NCBI GenBank assembly: GCA_023404095.1
Contig: JAEYDD010000057.1
Span: forward strand, 69,085-133,084
Direction of reading: 5' to 3'
DNA length: 64,000 bases
DNA from: Pseudomonadota bacterium
GTDB taxonomy: Bacteria > Pseudomonadota > Alphaproteobacteria > Rhizobiales > Rhizobiaceae
This document shows positions 15,684-24,832 of the stretch, piece after piece (positions within the stretch are counted from its first letter, which is position 1; every line of letters begins with the position of its first letter). The translations under genes and the position numbers were made by a program. The notes under the pieces are model-generated. The model did no database searches. It was not told the DNA's origin and saw only the letters and a list, made by a program, of their open reading frames with translations.

Positions 15684-17672
15684 CTACTGGCGCGAGGGCG
15701 CGCCGTGCGAGGCTTCCTCGATGGGCTGCCTGCTCTCCGCACCCTCAATGACGCCGATGACCTCGTAGAGTTCCAGTGCGGTGCTCCGGCCCTTCGCCTG
15801 CCCCTGTCCGAGCGGGCGGAAGCGGATCTTGTCGCGACACTGCGCCACGACAGCGCCGCTGGCAAGGATCACCGTGCCGTAGCTCTTGTTCATCCCCTCC
15901 AGTCTCGAGGCGACGTTGATGCTGTCGCCCATCGCCGTGTACTGCAGACGGTCGTTGGCGCCGACGCTGCCGACCACGGCTGTTCCCGAATGGATGCCGA
16001 AGCGGGTGCGGAATTCCGGCAGTCCCCGCCGGCGCTGGCTCTCGTTGAAGGCTTCGATGCGGGTCCGCATGGCAAGCGCGCCGCGGCAGGCGTTCGCCGC
16101 ATGGTCCGGATCAGGTTCCGGCGCGTTCCACATGGCAAAGATCGAATCGCCGAGGAACTGGATGATCGTGCCGCGATGCGCATTCACGGTGTCGTTCAGT
16201 ATATCGAAATACTCAGACAACATGCTGACGACTTCTTCGGGCGAGTGTCGTTCGCTGATCGTCGTGAAATCATAGATATCCGTGAAAAGGGCGGTAACCT
16301 CCTGGCGCCGCGCCGTTCGTCCGGAAAACTCGCCGGATTCCATGCCTTTGCGCACCAGTTCCTTGGGCACGTAGAGCCCGAAGGTGAAGATCGCATCACG
16401 CGCCCGGTTCATCGCGCCGCCAAGCGTGGCGATCTCGCTTACATGCGTCGGCACGTCGATCGGGGTACGAAAGTCAAGGTCCTGCAGGCGATGGGCGCTA
16501 TCGGTCAGCTGGTTCAGCGATTTTGTGATGAGGTGCGCCAGCAGAAGCGTACCGGCAATGGCGAGAATGACGATCGCACCGGAGATGGCAAGGCCCTGAT
16601 AGAGGCCGCGAATGGCCGGCGCCATCAGTTCGTCCACCGGGGCGGCGATGACCGCGATATGGCCGGGAAACAGCATCGCGCCTTCGACTTCGGATCCGAG
16701 CACGACCCAGCGCCTGCCCGCCGCCTCGACCAGCCCCATCTTGTCGAGCGCCGGTGGATGCGCCCTGATCGCCTCGATCAGCGGATCTTGCAGGTCGGCG
16801 GGATCGGAGTCGCGCTCGCTTTTCGATGCGGCGATCGCCTGCATAAGCCGGCGGTCGGAGTGGATGAGCAGTTTCTTGTCGGCGTCGACAACGAAGGCTG
16901 CCGCCGTGGGCGTCAGGCGTTCGCTGGCGATGAAGCGGGTGATGCGGTCGAGGACCACGTCGGCACCGACGACGATCTCCGGATTGCCCTTGTGCGCCTG
17001 GGAGATCGTCATCGCGAGCGATTTCGTCGTCGCCGTGCTGTAGGGCCCGGTTGCGACCGGCCCGGTGCCCCCTGCCGCGGCGCGATACCACGGGCGTTGC
17101 CGCGGATCGTAGTCCCAGCCGGTGAGGGTCCGGCGCAGCAGCTGCTTGCCGGCGGCGTCGAAGAAGAGAACATGTGCGATGGGTCCGCTCTCGCCCCTGT
17201 TGAGGATGCGAACGGCCATAGACGCGTTCGGCGGCGCCCTGAGGACGTTGCGCCAGTCATTTGACGACAGGTTGACGGCATGAAAAAAACCGCCGTCCGG
17301 ATAGCCCGCATAGAGCCCATCGATCTGCGGCGACCGCGCGAGCGCCGCCCGTAGAATGGTTACCTTGTCATTGATCCGCTCGGAGGGATCGGCCAGGAAG
17401 GAGTTGGCGATCGACACGATCAGGTTTACGAGCCCCGCCGTGTCGCCGGACAAGCTCTGCATGCGCGAGATCAGCCGGTCCTCGAAGCCGCGCATGTGGC
17501 TTTCCGCGGACTCGAAGGCGGCGTTGCGGGCGCGGTAGTAGTCGAGCCCGATCAGGCTGCCGGAGACTGCAAGCAGGATCGCGACCATCACGGCGCTGAG
17601 CAGTGTCCGCAGCGATCCCCGCCACATCCACTTCTTCGGCACAGCTGCAACGTCCCTGTCGCTGTCCGCCAT
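15684..17672 (-). CDS. membrane-bound class III adenylate/guanylate cyclase with extracytoplasmic sensor
   Basis: 662 residues. A first transmembrane helix (LLSAVMVAILLAVSGSLIGL) and a periplasmic Cache-like sensor (with DGLYAGYPDGGFFHAVNLS and RPWYRAAA, a known Cache motif) are followed by a second helix (AISGAIVILAIAGTLLLAHL), a HAMP segment and a class III cyclase domain. The catalytic domain keeps metal Asp residues in ALFTDIYDFT and FLGDSIFAMWN and the transition-state region GDSINVASRLEG. It would make cAMP or cGMP in response to a small external ligand. The ATG at 17672 follows AAGGGG; an upstream in-frame Met adds a poor N-terminus. Confidence 0.88.
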   Translation of the reverse strand: MADSDRDVAAVPKKWMWRGSLRTLLSAVMVAILLAVSGSLIGLDYYRARNAAFESAESHMRGFEDRLISRMQSLSGDTAGLVNLIVSIANSFLADPSERINDKVTILRAALARSPQIDGLYAGYPDGGFFHAVNLSSNDWRNVLRAPPNASMAVRILNRGESGPIAHVLFFDAAGKQLLRRTLTGWDYDPRQRPWYRAAAGGTGPVATGPYSTATTKSLAMTISQAHKGNPEIVVGADVVLDRITRFIASERLTPTAAAFVVDADKKLLIHSDRRLMQAIAASKSERDSDPADLQDPLIEAIRAHPPALDKMGLVEAAGRRWVVLGSEVEGAMLFPGHIAVIAAPVDELMAPAIRGLYQGLAISGAIVILAIAGTLLLAHLITKSLNQLTDSAHRLQDLDFRTPIDVPTHVSEIATLGGAMNRARDAIFTFGLYVPKELVRKGMESGEFSGRTARRQEVTALFTDIYDFTTISERHSPEEVVSMLSEYFDILNDTVNAHRGTIIQFLGDSIFAMWNAPEPDPDHAANACRGALAMRTRIEAFNESQRRRGLPEFRTRFGIHSGTAVVGSVGANDRLQYTAMGDSINVASRLEGMNKSYGTVILASGAVVAQCRDKIRFRPLGQGQAKGRSTALELYEVIGVIEGAESRQPIEEASHGAPSRQ

Positions 17673-17790
17673 TCCGCGCCCCTTACGCTTCCCGCCGCCC
17701 GATCGACCGCCATCGGCAAATCCGGGCGCGATCCCATTGATAAGATTCGCGAAGTCGCGGCGCAACGTAAAAAGCCGTCCCGCCCCCTCC

Positions 17791-17806
17791 TGTTACCGCA
17801 GTAACA
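17791..17806. promoter_or_regulatory. TGTTAC palindrome upstream of the RTX gene
   Basis: TGTTAC-CGCA-GTAACA is a perfect 6-bp-arm palindrome in the gap between the cyclase and RTX genes, 75 nt before the RTX start. It may be a regulator site; no regulator can be named. Confidence 0.35.
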
Positions 17807-17880
17807 ACGTCCTGCTCGCTCGCGCTCTAGCAATGGACGCACGTCGTATCGGCGTTGCAACCCAAACGATCGAGGATGCC

Positions 17881-20841
17881 ATGAGCAAAAAAATCAAGCT
17901 GATCGCCCAGCTGCAGGCGACATCCGCACAGACCGCCGGCGCCGCTGCCGGCTATACCATCCCCGGTGTCGGCGATCAGGTCGTCTATGGTGACGACCTT
18001 GGCAACACGCTGAGCACCGGTTCCGGCAAGGACACCATCGAGGGCCGCCTGGGCGCGGACAGGATCAGCGCGGGTACCGGCGACGATCGCATCGTCAATC
18101 TTTCCGTCGGTGCGCTGGCGGGTGACAGGATCGACGGCGGCCTCGGATACGACGAGCTTGCGATCGATTTTTCCGCCTCCACCAAGGGGGTCTCCTTCAC
18201 CGCGTTCGACCCCGCCGTCTCCCGCATGGTGCTGGGGGCCACCATCATCAATGTCGAGCGCTTCGACCTCACCGGCAGCAACTACGACGACACCTTTGTC
18301 GGCGGCCGCTGGAAGGACTGGTTCGAGGGTGGTGCCGGAAACGACGTTCTGAAGGGGGAGATCGGCGACGACTGGCTCGCCGGCGGCAATGGAAATGACA
18401 AGATCGATGGTGGCAACGGTAGCGATTCGCTTCTGGGCGAGGCCGGCGACGACACCATCTACGGTGGCTACGGGCGCGACTGGCTCTCCGGCGAAGAGGG
18501 CAACGATACCCTCTATGGCGGCGGCAACGACGACTACATTTACGGCCATGAAGGCAACGACAAGATGTTCGGCGACAGCGGAGGCGACACGATCCAGGGC
18601 GGTCGCGGCCGCGACGTGATCGACGGCGGCTCCGGCGACGACTTCCTCTCGGGCGACAGCGAAGACGACACGGTGCGCGGCGGCTCCGGCAACGACACGA
18701 TCAGCCACAGCCTGGAAAGCTGGGCCGCCGCCGGCAGGGACATCCTCGACGGCGGCACGGGCACCGACACCCTCGTTCTCAGCGGCCTTTCGGGTACCTT
18801 TACCGCCAAGGCTTCGTCGATCAAGCAAACGCTTTCCAACGGCACGACGTTCGTCAACTTCGAGAACTATTCGCTGAGCGGGACGGAGAAGGCGGAGAAG
18901 TTCACCGGCGGGGCCGGAAACGATACGCTTTCGGGCATGTCGGGCAACGACACGCTGATCGGGCTTGGCGGCAACGATCATCTGGATGGCGGCCTTGGCA
19001 TCGATTACCTTGACGGCGGCGACGGCAATGATCTCCTGATCGTCGGCAGCGGCGGCAAGGACACGATCAAGGCCGGCAACGGCTACGACTCGGTGTGGAT
19101 CACCCGGTCCGACATCACGAGCAGTTTCACCTTCAGCGTTTCGGGCAACACCGCAAAGCTTTCCGACGGCAGCGTGGTCAGCGACGGCGAGAGCTTCACC
19201 ATCGTCACAGGCAGCGGCAACGACGTCCTCTCCGCCGGAACGGCGGCGCATGTCGATTTCAACGCAGGCAGCGGCAACAACCGCATGACCGGCGGCAAGG
19301 GCAACGACCAGTTCTATTCCACCTCAGGCAGCGACACGGTGAAGGGCGGTGACGGCGACGATCGCCTCATCGATTCCGGTGGCGGCACCAACCTCCTCGA
19401 CGGTGGCAACGGCAACGACTATCTCTCTGCCGAAACGCAAACCGGCAATGCGCTCTCGACGCTTTTGGGCGGGGCGGGCAACGACACCGTGACCATCAAC
19501 AATGCCGGCGGCTCCACCGCGGGCCGGTTCACCGCCGACGGCGGTTCGGGCACGGATGTCCTCTGGATCAACCGCTACGACAGCAAGGCCAACCTGTCGT
19601 TCACGCTGTCTTCCAACGCCACCCTCGTCAACGGCGGCGTCACCGCGAAGAACTTCGAAAGCGTGCACATTTCCTCCGGCCAGGGCCACGACACGCTGAC
19701 GGCCGGCAAGCTTGCCGACTATCTGAACGGCATGAGCGGCAACGATACGCTGAAGGGCCTCGGCGGCAACGACGAACTGACCGGATGGTACGGTGCCGAC
19801 AAGATTTATGGCGGCGACGGTGACGACACGATCTACGGCAGCGGCGGCATCAAGGACAACGACCGCGATATGCTGTACGGCGAAAACGGCAACGACGTGA
19901 TCTTCATGAACGTCAACGACTACGCATCCGGCGGCAGCGGGGAAGATCGGATCGTCGTCGACCTCCAGGAGGAGACCTTCGACGTCTCCTTCGTGCTGAC
20001 CGACGGCCTGGTGAAGGTCGATGCGAAGACCTCGTTCGTCGGCATGGAGGCGATCGACTATCTCGGCGGCAGCGGCAAGGACACAGTAACCGGCGGTAGC
20101 GATGTCGACTACCTCCACGGCGGCGCCGGCAACGACACGCTGAAGGGCGGCGGCGCCAACGACTATCTCGTCGACGGCGCCGGCAACGACAGGCTCTACG
20201 GCGAGGCCGGGAACGACTGGTTCACCCGCTACACCGACGAGAGTGGGGCCGACTATTTCTCCGGCGGATCGGGCGTCGACACGCTCGATTTCGACATCGT
20301 CTCCTACAAGTCGGTGATCATCGACCTGGAAAACAACGCCCGCAATCGCGGCGTCGCCACCGGCCTGTCGCTGTCGAGCATCGAGAACGTGACCGGCCGC
20401 CACACCGACGACACCATCCTCGGCAACCCGTCGAGCAACACGCTCAAGGGCGGGCTCGGCGACGACAAGCTCGACGGCCGCGCCGGCAACGACAAGCTGG
20501 AGGGCGGTGGCGACGGTGACACGCTGACGGGCGGGGCAGGGGCCGACCAGTTCATCTACGCCTCCTCCGAGGCGATTGGTTCTGGCGACCTGATTACCGA
20601 CTTCAAGCGCGGCGAGGACAAGCTGGTGATCGACAAGGCCATCTTCGGCCTCTCCAAGCTCGCCCTTTACTCCGGGAACGATCTGAAGGCCACGGGCACC
20701 GCCCCGCAGTTCTTCTTTGAAAAGGACAACGGCCGCCTCTGGTACGATGCCGACGGCACCGGCAACGAGGCCGATGGTGTCCTTGTCGCCACCCTCAGCA
20801 AGGTGGGTTCGCTTTCGGCCAGCGATTTCATCCTGATCTGA
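17881..20841 (+). CDS. RTX (hemolysin-type Ca2+-binding) repeat protein, likely type I secreted
   Basis: 986 residues, almost wholly made of glycine/aspartate nonapeptides of the GGxGxDxhx type (e.g. LDGGSGDDFLSGD, IYGGYGRDWLSGEEGND), arranged in several blocks separated by less repetitive stretches such as DTLVLSGLSGTFTAKASS. Calcium binding would fold these into parallel beta-rolls after export. The C-terminus (GRLWYDADGTGNEADGVLV, ending ASDFILI) is the usual RTX type I secretion tail. No catalytic domain is visible, suggesting a surface or matrix protein. The start MSKKIKLIAQ follows GAGGA. No type I secretion genes are in the window. Confidence 0.85.
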   Translation: MSKKIKLIAQLQATSAQTAGAAAGYTIPGVGDQVVYGDDLGNTLSTGSGKDTIEGRLGADRISAGTGDDRIVNLSVGALAGDRIDGGLGYDELAIDFSASTKGVSFTAFDPAVSRMVLGATIINVERFDLTGSNYDDTFVGGRWKDWFEGGAGNDVLKGEIGDDWLAGGNGNDKIDGGNGSDSLLGEAGDDTIYGGYGRDWLSGEEGNDTLYGGGNDDYIYGHEGNDKMFGDSGGDTIQGGRGRDVIDGGSGDDFLSGDSEDDTVRGGSGNDTISHSLESWAAAGRDILDGGTGTDTLVLSGLSGTFTAKASSIKQTLSNGTTFVNFENYSLSGTEKAEKFTGGAGNDTLSGMSGNDTLIGLGGNDHLDGGLGIDYLDGGDGNDLLIVGSGGKDTIKAGNGYDSVWITRSDITSSFTFSVSGNTAKLSDGSVVSDGESFTIVTGSGNDVLSAGTAAHVDFNAGSGNNRMTGGKGNDQFYSTSGSDTVKGGDGDDRLIDSGGGTNLLDGGNGNDYLSAETQTGNALSTLLGGAGNDTVTINNAGGSTAGRFTADGGSGTDVLWINRYDSKANLSFTLSSNATLVNGGVTAKNFESVHISSGQGHDTLTAGKLADYLNGMSGNDTLKGLGGNDELTGWYGADKIYGGDGDDTIYGSGGIKDNDRDMLYGENGNDVIFMNVNDYASGGSGEDRIVVDLQEETFDVSFVLTDGLVKVDAKTSFVGMEAIDYLGGSGKDTVTGGSDVDYLHGGAGNDTLKGGGANDYLVDGAGNDRLYGEAGNDWFTRYTDESGADYFSGGSGVDTLDFDIVSYKSVIIDLENNARNRGVATGLSLSSIENVTGRHTDDTILGNPSSNTLKGGLGDDKLDGRAGNDKLEGGGDGDTLTGGAGADQFIYASSEAIGSGDLITDFKRGEDKLVIDKAIFGLSKLALYSGNDLKATGTAPQFFFEKDNGRLWYDADGTGNEADGVLVATLSKVGSLSASDFILI

Positions 20842-20868
20842 GCGGCGTCCGGATTGACGGCTTGGACG

Positions 20869-20901
20869 GGCCGCGGGTGTCTCCCGCGGCCTTCCTCTTT
20901 T
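20869..20901 (+). terminator. intrinsic terminator of the RTX gene
   Basis: GGCCGCGGG (20869-20877), loop TGTCT, CCCGCGGCC (20883-20891), then TTCCTCTTTT. Stem of 9 GC pairs and a T-rich tail, 27 nt after the RTX stop. Confidence 0.8.
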
Positions 20902-20943
20902 GCTGGCAGGTAGTCGCGCGAACGGGTCACGGCCGCCTGCCGT

Positions 20944-20957
20944 TTGAGATTCGTCAA
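20944..20957. promoter_or_regulatory. anaerobox (FNR/FixK/FnrN site) of hemN
   Basis: TTGA-GATTCG-TCAA, a symmetric 14-bp site. Its centre is 69.5 nt from the hemN ATG, which puts transcription start about 28 nt before the ATG if the site sits at -41.5. Oxygen-limited control of hemN by FNR-type regulators is well known in rhizobia. Confidence 0.75.
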
Positions 20958-21019
20958 TGACCGCCGGCAGCGTCCTTCCTAGGTTCGCGCCCGGATCAGA
21001 AAGAACGCAGGGAAATCCG

Positions 21020-22372
21020 ATGTCGCAGGCCATCTTGGAGAAATACGGCGAGGCCCGGCTGCCGCGCTATACGAGCTACCCGACCGCCCCGCATTTCGTA
21101 GCTCTCGACGACGCCGCGGCCTATGCCGGCTGGCTCGGCTCCGTCGACGCCGGTGAACGCGTCTCCGCCTATCTCCACATTCCCTTCTGTCGATCCATGT
21201 GCTGGTACTGCGGCTGCCATACGACGATCACGGCACGTGATCGCCCGATCCTCGAATATCTCGAATGTCTGCATAACGAGATCGATCTTGTCGCCACCGC
21301 ACGCCGCGAGCCGCTTTCGATCGGCGAGATCCACTTCGGCGGTGGCACCCCGACGATCATCCCGCCTGATGCCTTTGCAGCCCTGATCGGGGCGACGCGC
21401 GACCGGCTCGGCTTTGCCGGCGACGTGAACATCGCAGTCGAGATCGACCCGCGCACGCTGACGGCAGAAATGGCCGAGACGCTCGGCGCCGCCGGTGTCA
21501 CTCGCGCCAGCCTCGGCGTGCAAAGTTTCGATCCGGTCGTGCAGAAGGCGATCAACCGCATCCAGAGCGTCGATGCCACTGCCCGTGCGGTTGAGAAACT
21601 GAGGCATGCCGGCATTTCCAGCCTCAGCTTCGACCTGATCTACGGCCTGCCGCACCAGACGGTGAGATCCTGCATCGAGACGGTCGAGGCGTCGATCGCG
21701 CTGCGCCCAGGCCGCGTCGCCGTCTTCGGCTATGCCCACGTGCCGGGCTTCAAGAAGCACCAGCGGCTGATCGACGAAGCGGTGCTGCCGGACGCGCACG
21801 CGCGCCACGAGCAGGCGGAAGCGATCGCCACGGCACTCGTGGCGGCGGGGTACGAGCGGATCGGGCTCGATCATTTCGCCCTGCCGGAAGACGAACTCAG
21901 CGTGTCGCAGCGCACCGGCCGCCTGCATCGTAACTTCCAGGGCTACACCACCGACGAGTGCCGAACCCTGATCGGCTTCGGCGCCTCGGCGATCGGCAGG
22001 TTCGAGCAGGGCTATGTCCAGAACGCCGTGCCGATCGGTCAGTATTCACAGCGTGTCAGGCGAGGCGAGCTCGCCGTTTCGCGCGGCTATCGTCTTACGA
22101 CCGACGACCGCTTCCGGGCGGAACTGATCGAACGCGTCATGTGCGACTTCCGTGTCGATGTCGCAACCGTCGCCGACAGGCACGGTTCCGATGCCGCCGT
22201 CATCCTTTCCGGCAACGCCGCGCTCGAGGCCCTGCGAGCCGACGGGCTGGTTGTGATCGACGGCGGCACCGTCGCGGTCGAGGAGCGGTACCGCTTCGTC
22301 GTCCGCGCCGTTGCCGCAGCCTTCGATGCCTATCTCGGCACCTCGGGCCGGACCTACAGCAAGGCCGCCTGA
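21020..22372 (+). CDS. hemN: HemN, oxygen-independent coproporphyrinogen III oxidase
   Basis: Radical-SAM enzyme of 450 residues that decarboxylates coproporphyrinogen III to protoporphyrinogen IX without oxygen, in the cytoplasm. The cluster-binding Cys are at 57, 61 and 64 (FCRSMCWYCGC). RYTSYPTAPHF, HFGGGTPTII, SLGVQSFDPVVQKAINR and RTGRLHRNFQGYTT are HemN signatures that separate it from HemW. The ATG at 21020 follows AGGGAAATCCG; an in-frame Met 21 codons upstream lies next to the anaerobox and is unlikely. FNR/FixK control is expected from the upstream box. Confidence 0.94.
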   Translation: MSQAILEKYGEARLPRYTSYPTAPHFVALDDAAAYAGWLGSVDAGERVSAYLHIPFCRSMCWYCGCHTTITARDRPILEYLECLHNEIDLVATARREPLSIGEIHFGGGTPTIIPPDAFAALIGATRDRLGFAGDVNIAVEIDPRTLTAEMAETLGAAGVTRASLGVQSFDPVVQKAINRIQSVDATARAVEKLRHAGISSLSFDLIYGLPHQTVRSCIETVEASIALRPGRVAVFGYAHVPGFKKHQRLIDEAVLPDAHARHEQAEAIATALVAAGYERIGLDHFALPEDELSVSQRTGRLHRNFQGYTTDECRTLIGFGASAIGRFEQGYVQNAVPIGQYSQRVRRGELAVSRGYRLTTDDRFRAELIERVMCDFRVDVATVADRHGSDAAVILSGNAALEALRADGLVVIDGGTVAVEERYRFVVRAVAAAFDAYLGTSGRTYSKAA

Positions 22373-22436
22373 CCGGCGGCGGCCCTGGAGCCCGGGCCGG
22401 CCTGCTGCAAGTCGGGCCGAACCTTGATGGTCCTCT

Positions 22437-23135
22437 TCAGTATTGGTCGCGCCGTCGCACCCACGCCATCGGGAAGTCGAGACCGTCCTCGTCCCGTCCC
22501 TTGGGGACGAGATCAAGAAAGGCATAGGCGCCGTTCACCATTTCCACGCCGCGTCCGTAGCAGGAGTAGGTGTGAAAGACCTCGCCGGTCCCGTTCGTGG
22601 CGAACACGCTGATGCCGACGATGTCGGAGGCGTGTGTGCGCTGGATCTCGTAGTTGTAGTAGGCCCTGCCTTCCGCCAGTTGCTGCGGCGGGACGGCCGC
22701 CTGATAGTCGAAGCTGAAGTCGCTGCCGAGGGCCGAAACCCAAGGAAAGCTCCAGTCGAAGCGCTTCTTGTAGGCTTCGATCTTCGCAAGCGGCGCGCGG
22801 GAAACCGCCGTGAACGTAACGTCACGATGGTTGAGGTGTACCGGGATGCGATCGAAGTTGTCCGCCCAGAAGGTGCACGACTTGCAGCCTTCCTCCCAGT
22901 CGGGGCCGAACATGAAATGGTAGACGACCAGTTGCGAGCGCCCCTCGAAGAGTTCTTCGAGCGTCAGCTGGCCCTTCGGCCCTTCGAAGCGATAGGTCTT
23001 CTCGACCTTCTCCCAGGGCATCGCCATGCGCTGCCGGCTGACCGCGTCCCGCTGCCGCGTCAGTTCCTTTTCGGCGGCCAGCAGGTCGATCCGGGCCTGC
23101 AGCCATTGCTCGTGTGAAACCACCTGGTTTTCCAT
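22437..23135 (-). CDS. DUF899 family (thioredoxin-like) protein
   Basis: 232 residues with DUF899 landmarks: LLAAEKELTRQRDAVSRQR, MPWEKVEKTYRFEGPKG, HFMFGPDWEEGCKSCTFWAD (the CxxC-like CKSC), and HTYSCYGRGVEMVNGAYAFL. The family has a thioredoxin-like fold of unknown activity, presumed cytosolic redox. AGGAGG precedes two adjacent ATGs (23138 and 23135); the second has better spacing. The start overlaps the stop of the small membrane gene upstream, so both form an operon. It is convergent with hemN. Confidence 0.88.
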   Translation of the reverse strand: MENQVVSHEQWLQARIDLLAAEKELTRQRDAVSRQRMAMPWEKVEKTYRFEGPKGQLTLEELFEGRSQLVVYHFMFGPDWEEGCKSCTFWADNFDRIPVHLNHRDVTFTAVSRAPLAKIEAYKKRFDWSFPWVSALGSDFSFDYQAAVPPQQLAEGRAYYNYEIQRTHASDIVGISVFATNGTGEVFHTYSCYGRGVEMVNGAYAFLDLVPKGRDEDGLDFPMAWVRRRDQY

Positions 23136-23137
23136 CA

Positions 23138-23443
23138 TCAGCCTCCTGTCGAGTGATGTCTTGAGGGTGTCGGGCGATCGGCGAAAAGTCTCAGCCATGG
23201 TGCGCAGTGGAACAGGCTCATCAGGAGATACATGAAGGTCATGCCGCTCCAGGATCCCCATCCCGCTGCCGAAGAGCACAGCATCACGGCTGCGCCGGTG
23301 TCCGGGCTCACCGCAGATGCCAGCGCCATCAGCGCAAAGACCGGTGCGGCTGCCAGCGTCAGCCCGCAGGCGAGAGTGCCGGCTGCGGAAGCCTGGCGGC
23401 TTCTACGTTCGTCTTGATGTCTGGTGCTTATCCATTGCGTCAT
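23138..23443 (-). CDS. small membrane protein, operon partner of DUF899
   Basis: 101 residues with two hydrophobic segments: AAGTLACGLTLAAAPVFALM in the first half, and GMTFMYLLMSLFHCAPWL near the C-terminus. The stop overlaps the first possible ATG of the DUF899 gene (TGATG), which supports it being a real co-translated gene. It has a polar, charged N-terminus and a Pro/Ser/His tail. No family is recognised. The Shine-Dalgarno is weak (GGAT). Confidence 0.6.
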   Translation of the reverse strand: MTQWISTRHQDERRSRQASAAGTLACGLTLAAAPVFALMALASAVSPDTGAAVMLCSSAAGWGSWSGMTFMYLLMSLFHCAPWLRLFADRPTPSRHHSTGG

Positions 23444-23549
23444 TTTCGGCTATCCATTTTGCCAACGGTGCTTTTCGGCGATTGCCCGCCCCCGCAGGCT
23501 TAGCGTCGGTCAGTGCCCTGGTGGGAGTGACAAGTCTGGCGGGATTTCG

Positions 23550-24770
23550 ATGGACTCGCTGATCACGGCTGCAGCAAGGGCACTTGCGACGGGCGATCCG
23601 CTATCGGCGCTGAAGCGGGTGGCGCTGCGCGACGATGCGCCGGCCCTTGCCTTGCGGGGCATCGCGATGGCGCAGCTCGGCGACTTCGTCCGCGCCCGCG
23701 CCCTGTTGAAAAGTGCAGGCCGCGCCTTCGGCTCGCGCGAAGCCGTCGCAAAGGCGCGGTGCGTGGTCGCCCAGTCGGAAATCGCCCTGGTCTCGCGCGA
23801 GCTCGCCTGGCCGCCAGCAGCGCTCGCCGCCGCACGCGCGACGCTCGAGGCGCATGGCGATCCTGTCAACGCCGCTCATGCCCGCATCCTGGAGGTTCGC
23901 CGGCTGCTTCTCCTCGGCCGGCTCGACGAGGCCGAGCGCTCGCTGGAGGGCCTGGAGCCCGCCATGCTGCCGCCGGCAACCCGTGCGGCCTGCGCGCTCG
24001 TCTTTGCGGGCATCATGGTGCGCCGCCTGCGGACGCGGGACGCCGCCGCTTCATTCGAGGAAGCGAGGCTTGCAGCGCGGGCCGCAGGCATTCCTGCTCT
24101 GTCCGCGGAGATCGCCAATGCCGCCCGCATCCTGGAGGCCCCTGCGGCCCGTCTCATCAGCGTGGGCCAGGAGCGCCTGCTCCAGCTCGATGAGGTCGAG
24201 ACGCTGTTTGCCTCCGGGGCGCTCGTCATCGATGCCTGCCGGCATGTCGTGCGCCGCAATGGCGCGCTCGTCGCGCTTGCAAGCCGTCCGGTCCTCTTTT
24301 CGCTGGTGCGTGCCCTGGCCGAAGCCTGGCCGAACGATGAAAGGCGCAGCCTTCTGATCGCCCGCGCGTTCCGCGGAAAGCATGCCGACGAATCCCATCG
24401 CGCCCGGTTGCGGGTGGAGATCGGCCGGCTGAGAAAAGAGCTGAAGGGCCTTGCCGATGTGCAGGCGACGAAGCGGGGATTCGCATTGACGCCCGCGGGC
24501 AAGGAGGATGTCGTCGTCATCGCCCCGCCGCTGGATGACCGCGATTCGGCCGTGCTTGCCTTGCTTGCCGACGGCGAGGCCTGGTCGAGCTCCGCGCTTT
24601 CGATGGCGCTGGGCGCAAGCCCGCGGACCGTTCAGCGCGCACTGGAGCATCTGGAGCGGGCAGGCAGGGTGCAGTTCTTTGGCAAGGGCAGGGCACGCCG
24701 CTGGCTCACGGTGCCCGTCGCCGGCTTCCCGACAGTCTTGTTACTCCCGGGTCCGCTGCCGGGCGGCTAG
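23550..24770 (+). CDS. transcriptional regulator with helical-repeat N-domain and winged HTH
   Basis: 406 residues. The first two thirds are Ala/Leu-rich helical repeats like TPR units (ALRGIAMAQLGDFVRARALL, ARILEVRRLLLLGRLDEAER). A winged-helix region lies at about 240-345 (VETLFASGALVIDACRHVVR, RRSLLIARAFRGKHADESHR, RLRVEIGRLRKELKG), and a second small HTH near the end (SSSALSMALGASPRTVQRAL). The layout suggests a BTAD/TPR-type activator. The ATG at 23550 follows GGCGGGA. The next gene, a beta-propeller protein, starts 63 nt downstream and is the likely target or partner. Confidence 0.68.
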   Translation: MDSLITAAARALATGDPLSALKRVALRDDAPALALRGIAMAQLGDFVRARALLKSAGRAFGSREAVAKARCVVAQSEIALVSRELAWPPAALAAARATLEAHGDPVNAAHARILEVRRLLLLGRLDEAERSLEGLEPAMLPPATRAACALVFAGIMVRRLRTRDAAASFEEARLAARAAGIPALSAEIANAARILEAPAARLISVGQERLLQLDEVETLFASGALVIDACRHVVRRNGALVALASRPVLFSLVRALAEAWPNDERRSLLIARAFRGKHADESHRARLRVEIGRLRKELKGLADVQATKRGFALTPAGKEDVVVIAPPLDDRDSAVLALLADGEAWSSSALSMALGASPRTVQRALEHLERAGRVQFFGKGRARRWLTVPVAGFPTVLLLPGPLPGG

Positions 24771-24796
24771 GCTTGGGTCGTGGAACATCAACCCCT

Positions 24797-24815
24797 GGGC
24801 ATGACGCTCATGCCC
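24797..24815. promoter_or_regulatory. perfect palindrome before the beta-propeller gene
   Basis: GGGCATGA-CGC-TCATGCCC lies 18 nt before the ATG at 24833 and just before its Shine-Dalgarno (AAGGAG). It could be an operator for the preceding regulator or an mRNA hairpin gating translation. Confidence 0.5.
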
Positions 24816-24832
24816 GACGAAAGGAGCAGGAT

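Noticed and set aside
18300..20560. tandem short repeats that could suggest a CRISPR or satellite array
   Set aside because: They are in-frame glycine/aspartate nonapeptide codons with variable sequence, not identical direct repeats with unique spacers.
17827..21033. long minus-strand frames (474 and 569 codons) opposite the RTX gene
   Set aside because: Regular repeats of the RTX gene create long antisense frames rich in Val/Ala; the plus strand has start, Shine-Dalgarno, repeats and terminator.
24797..24815. palindrome considered as terminator of the preceding regulator
   Set aside because: No U-run follows and it directly precedes the next gene's Shine-Dalgarno, so operator or translation hairpin fits better.
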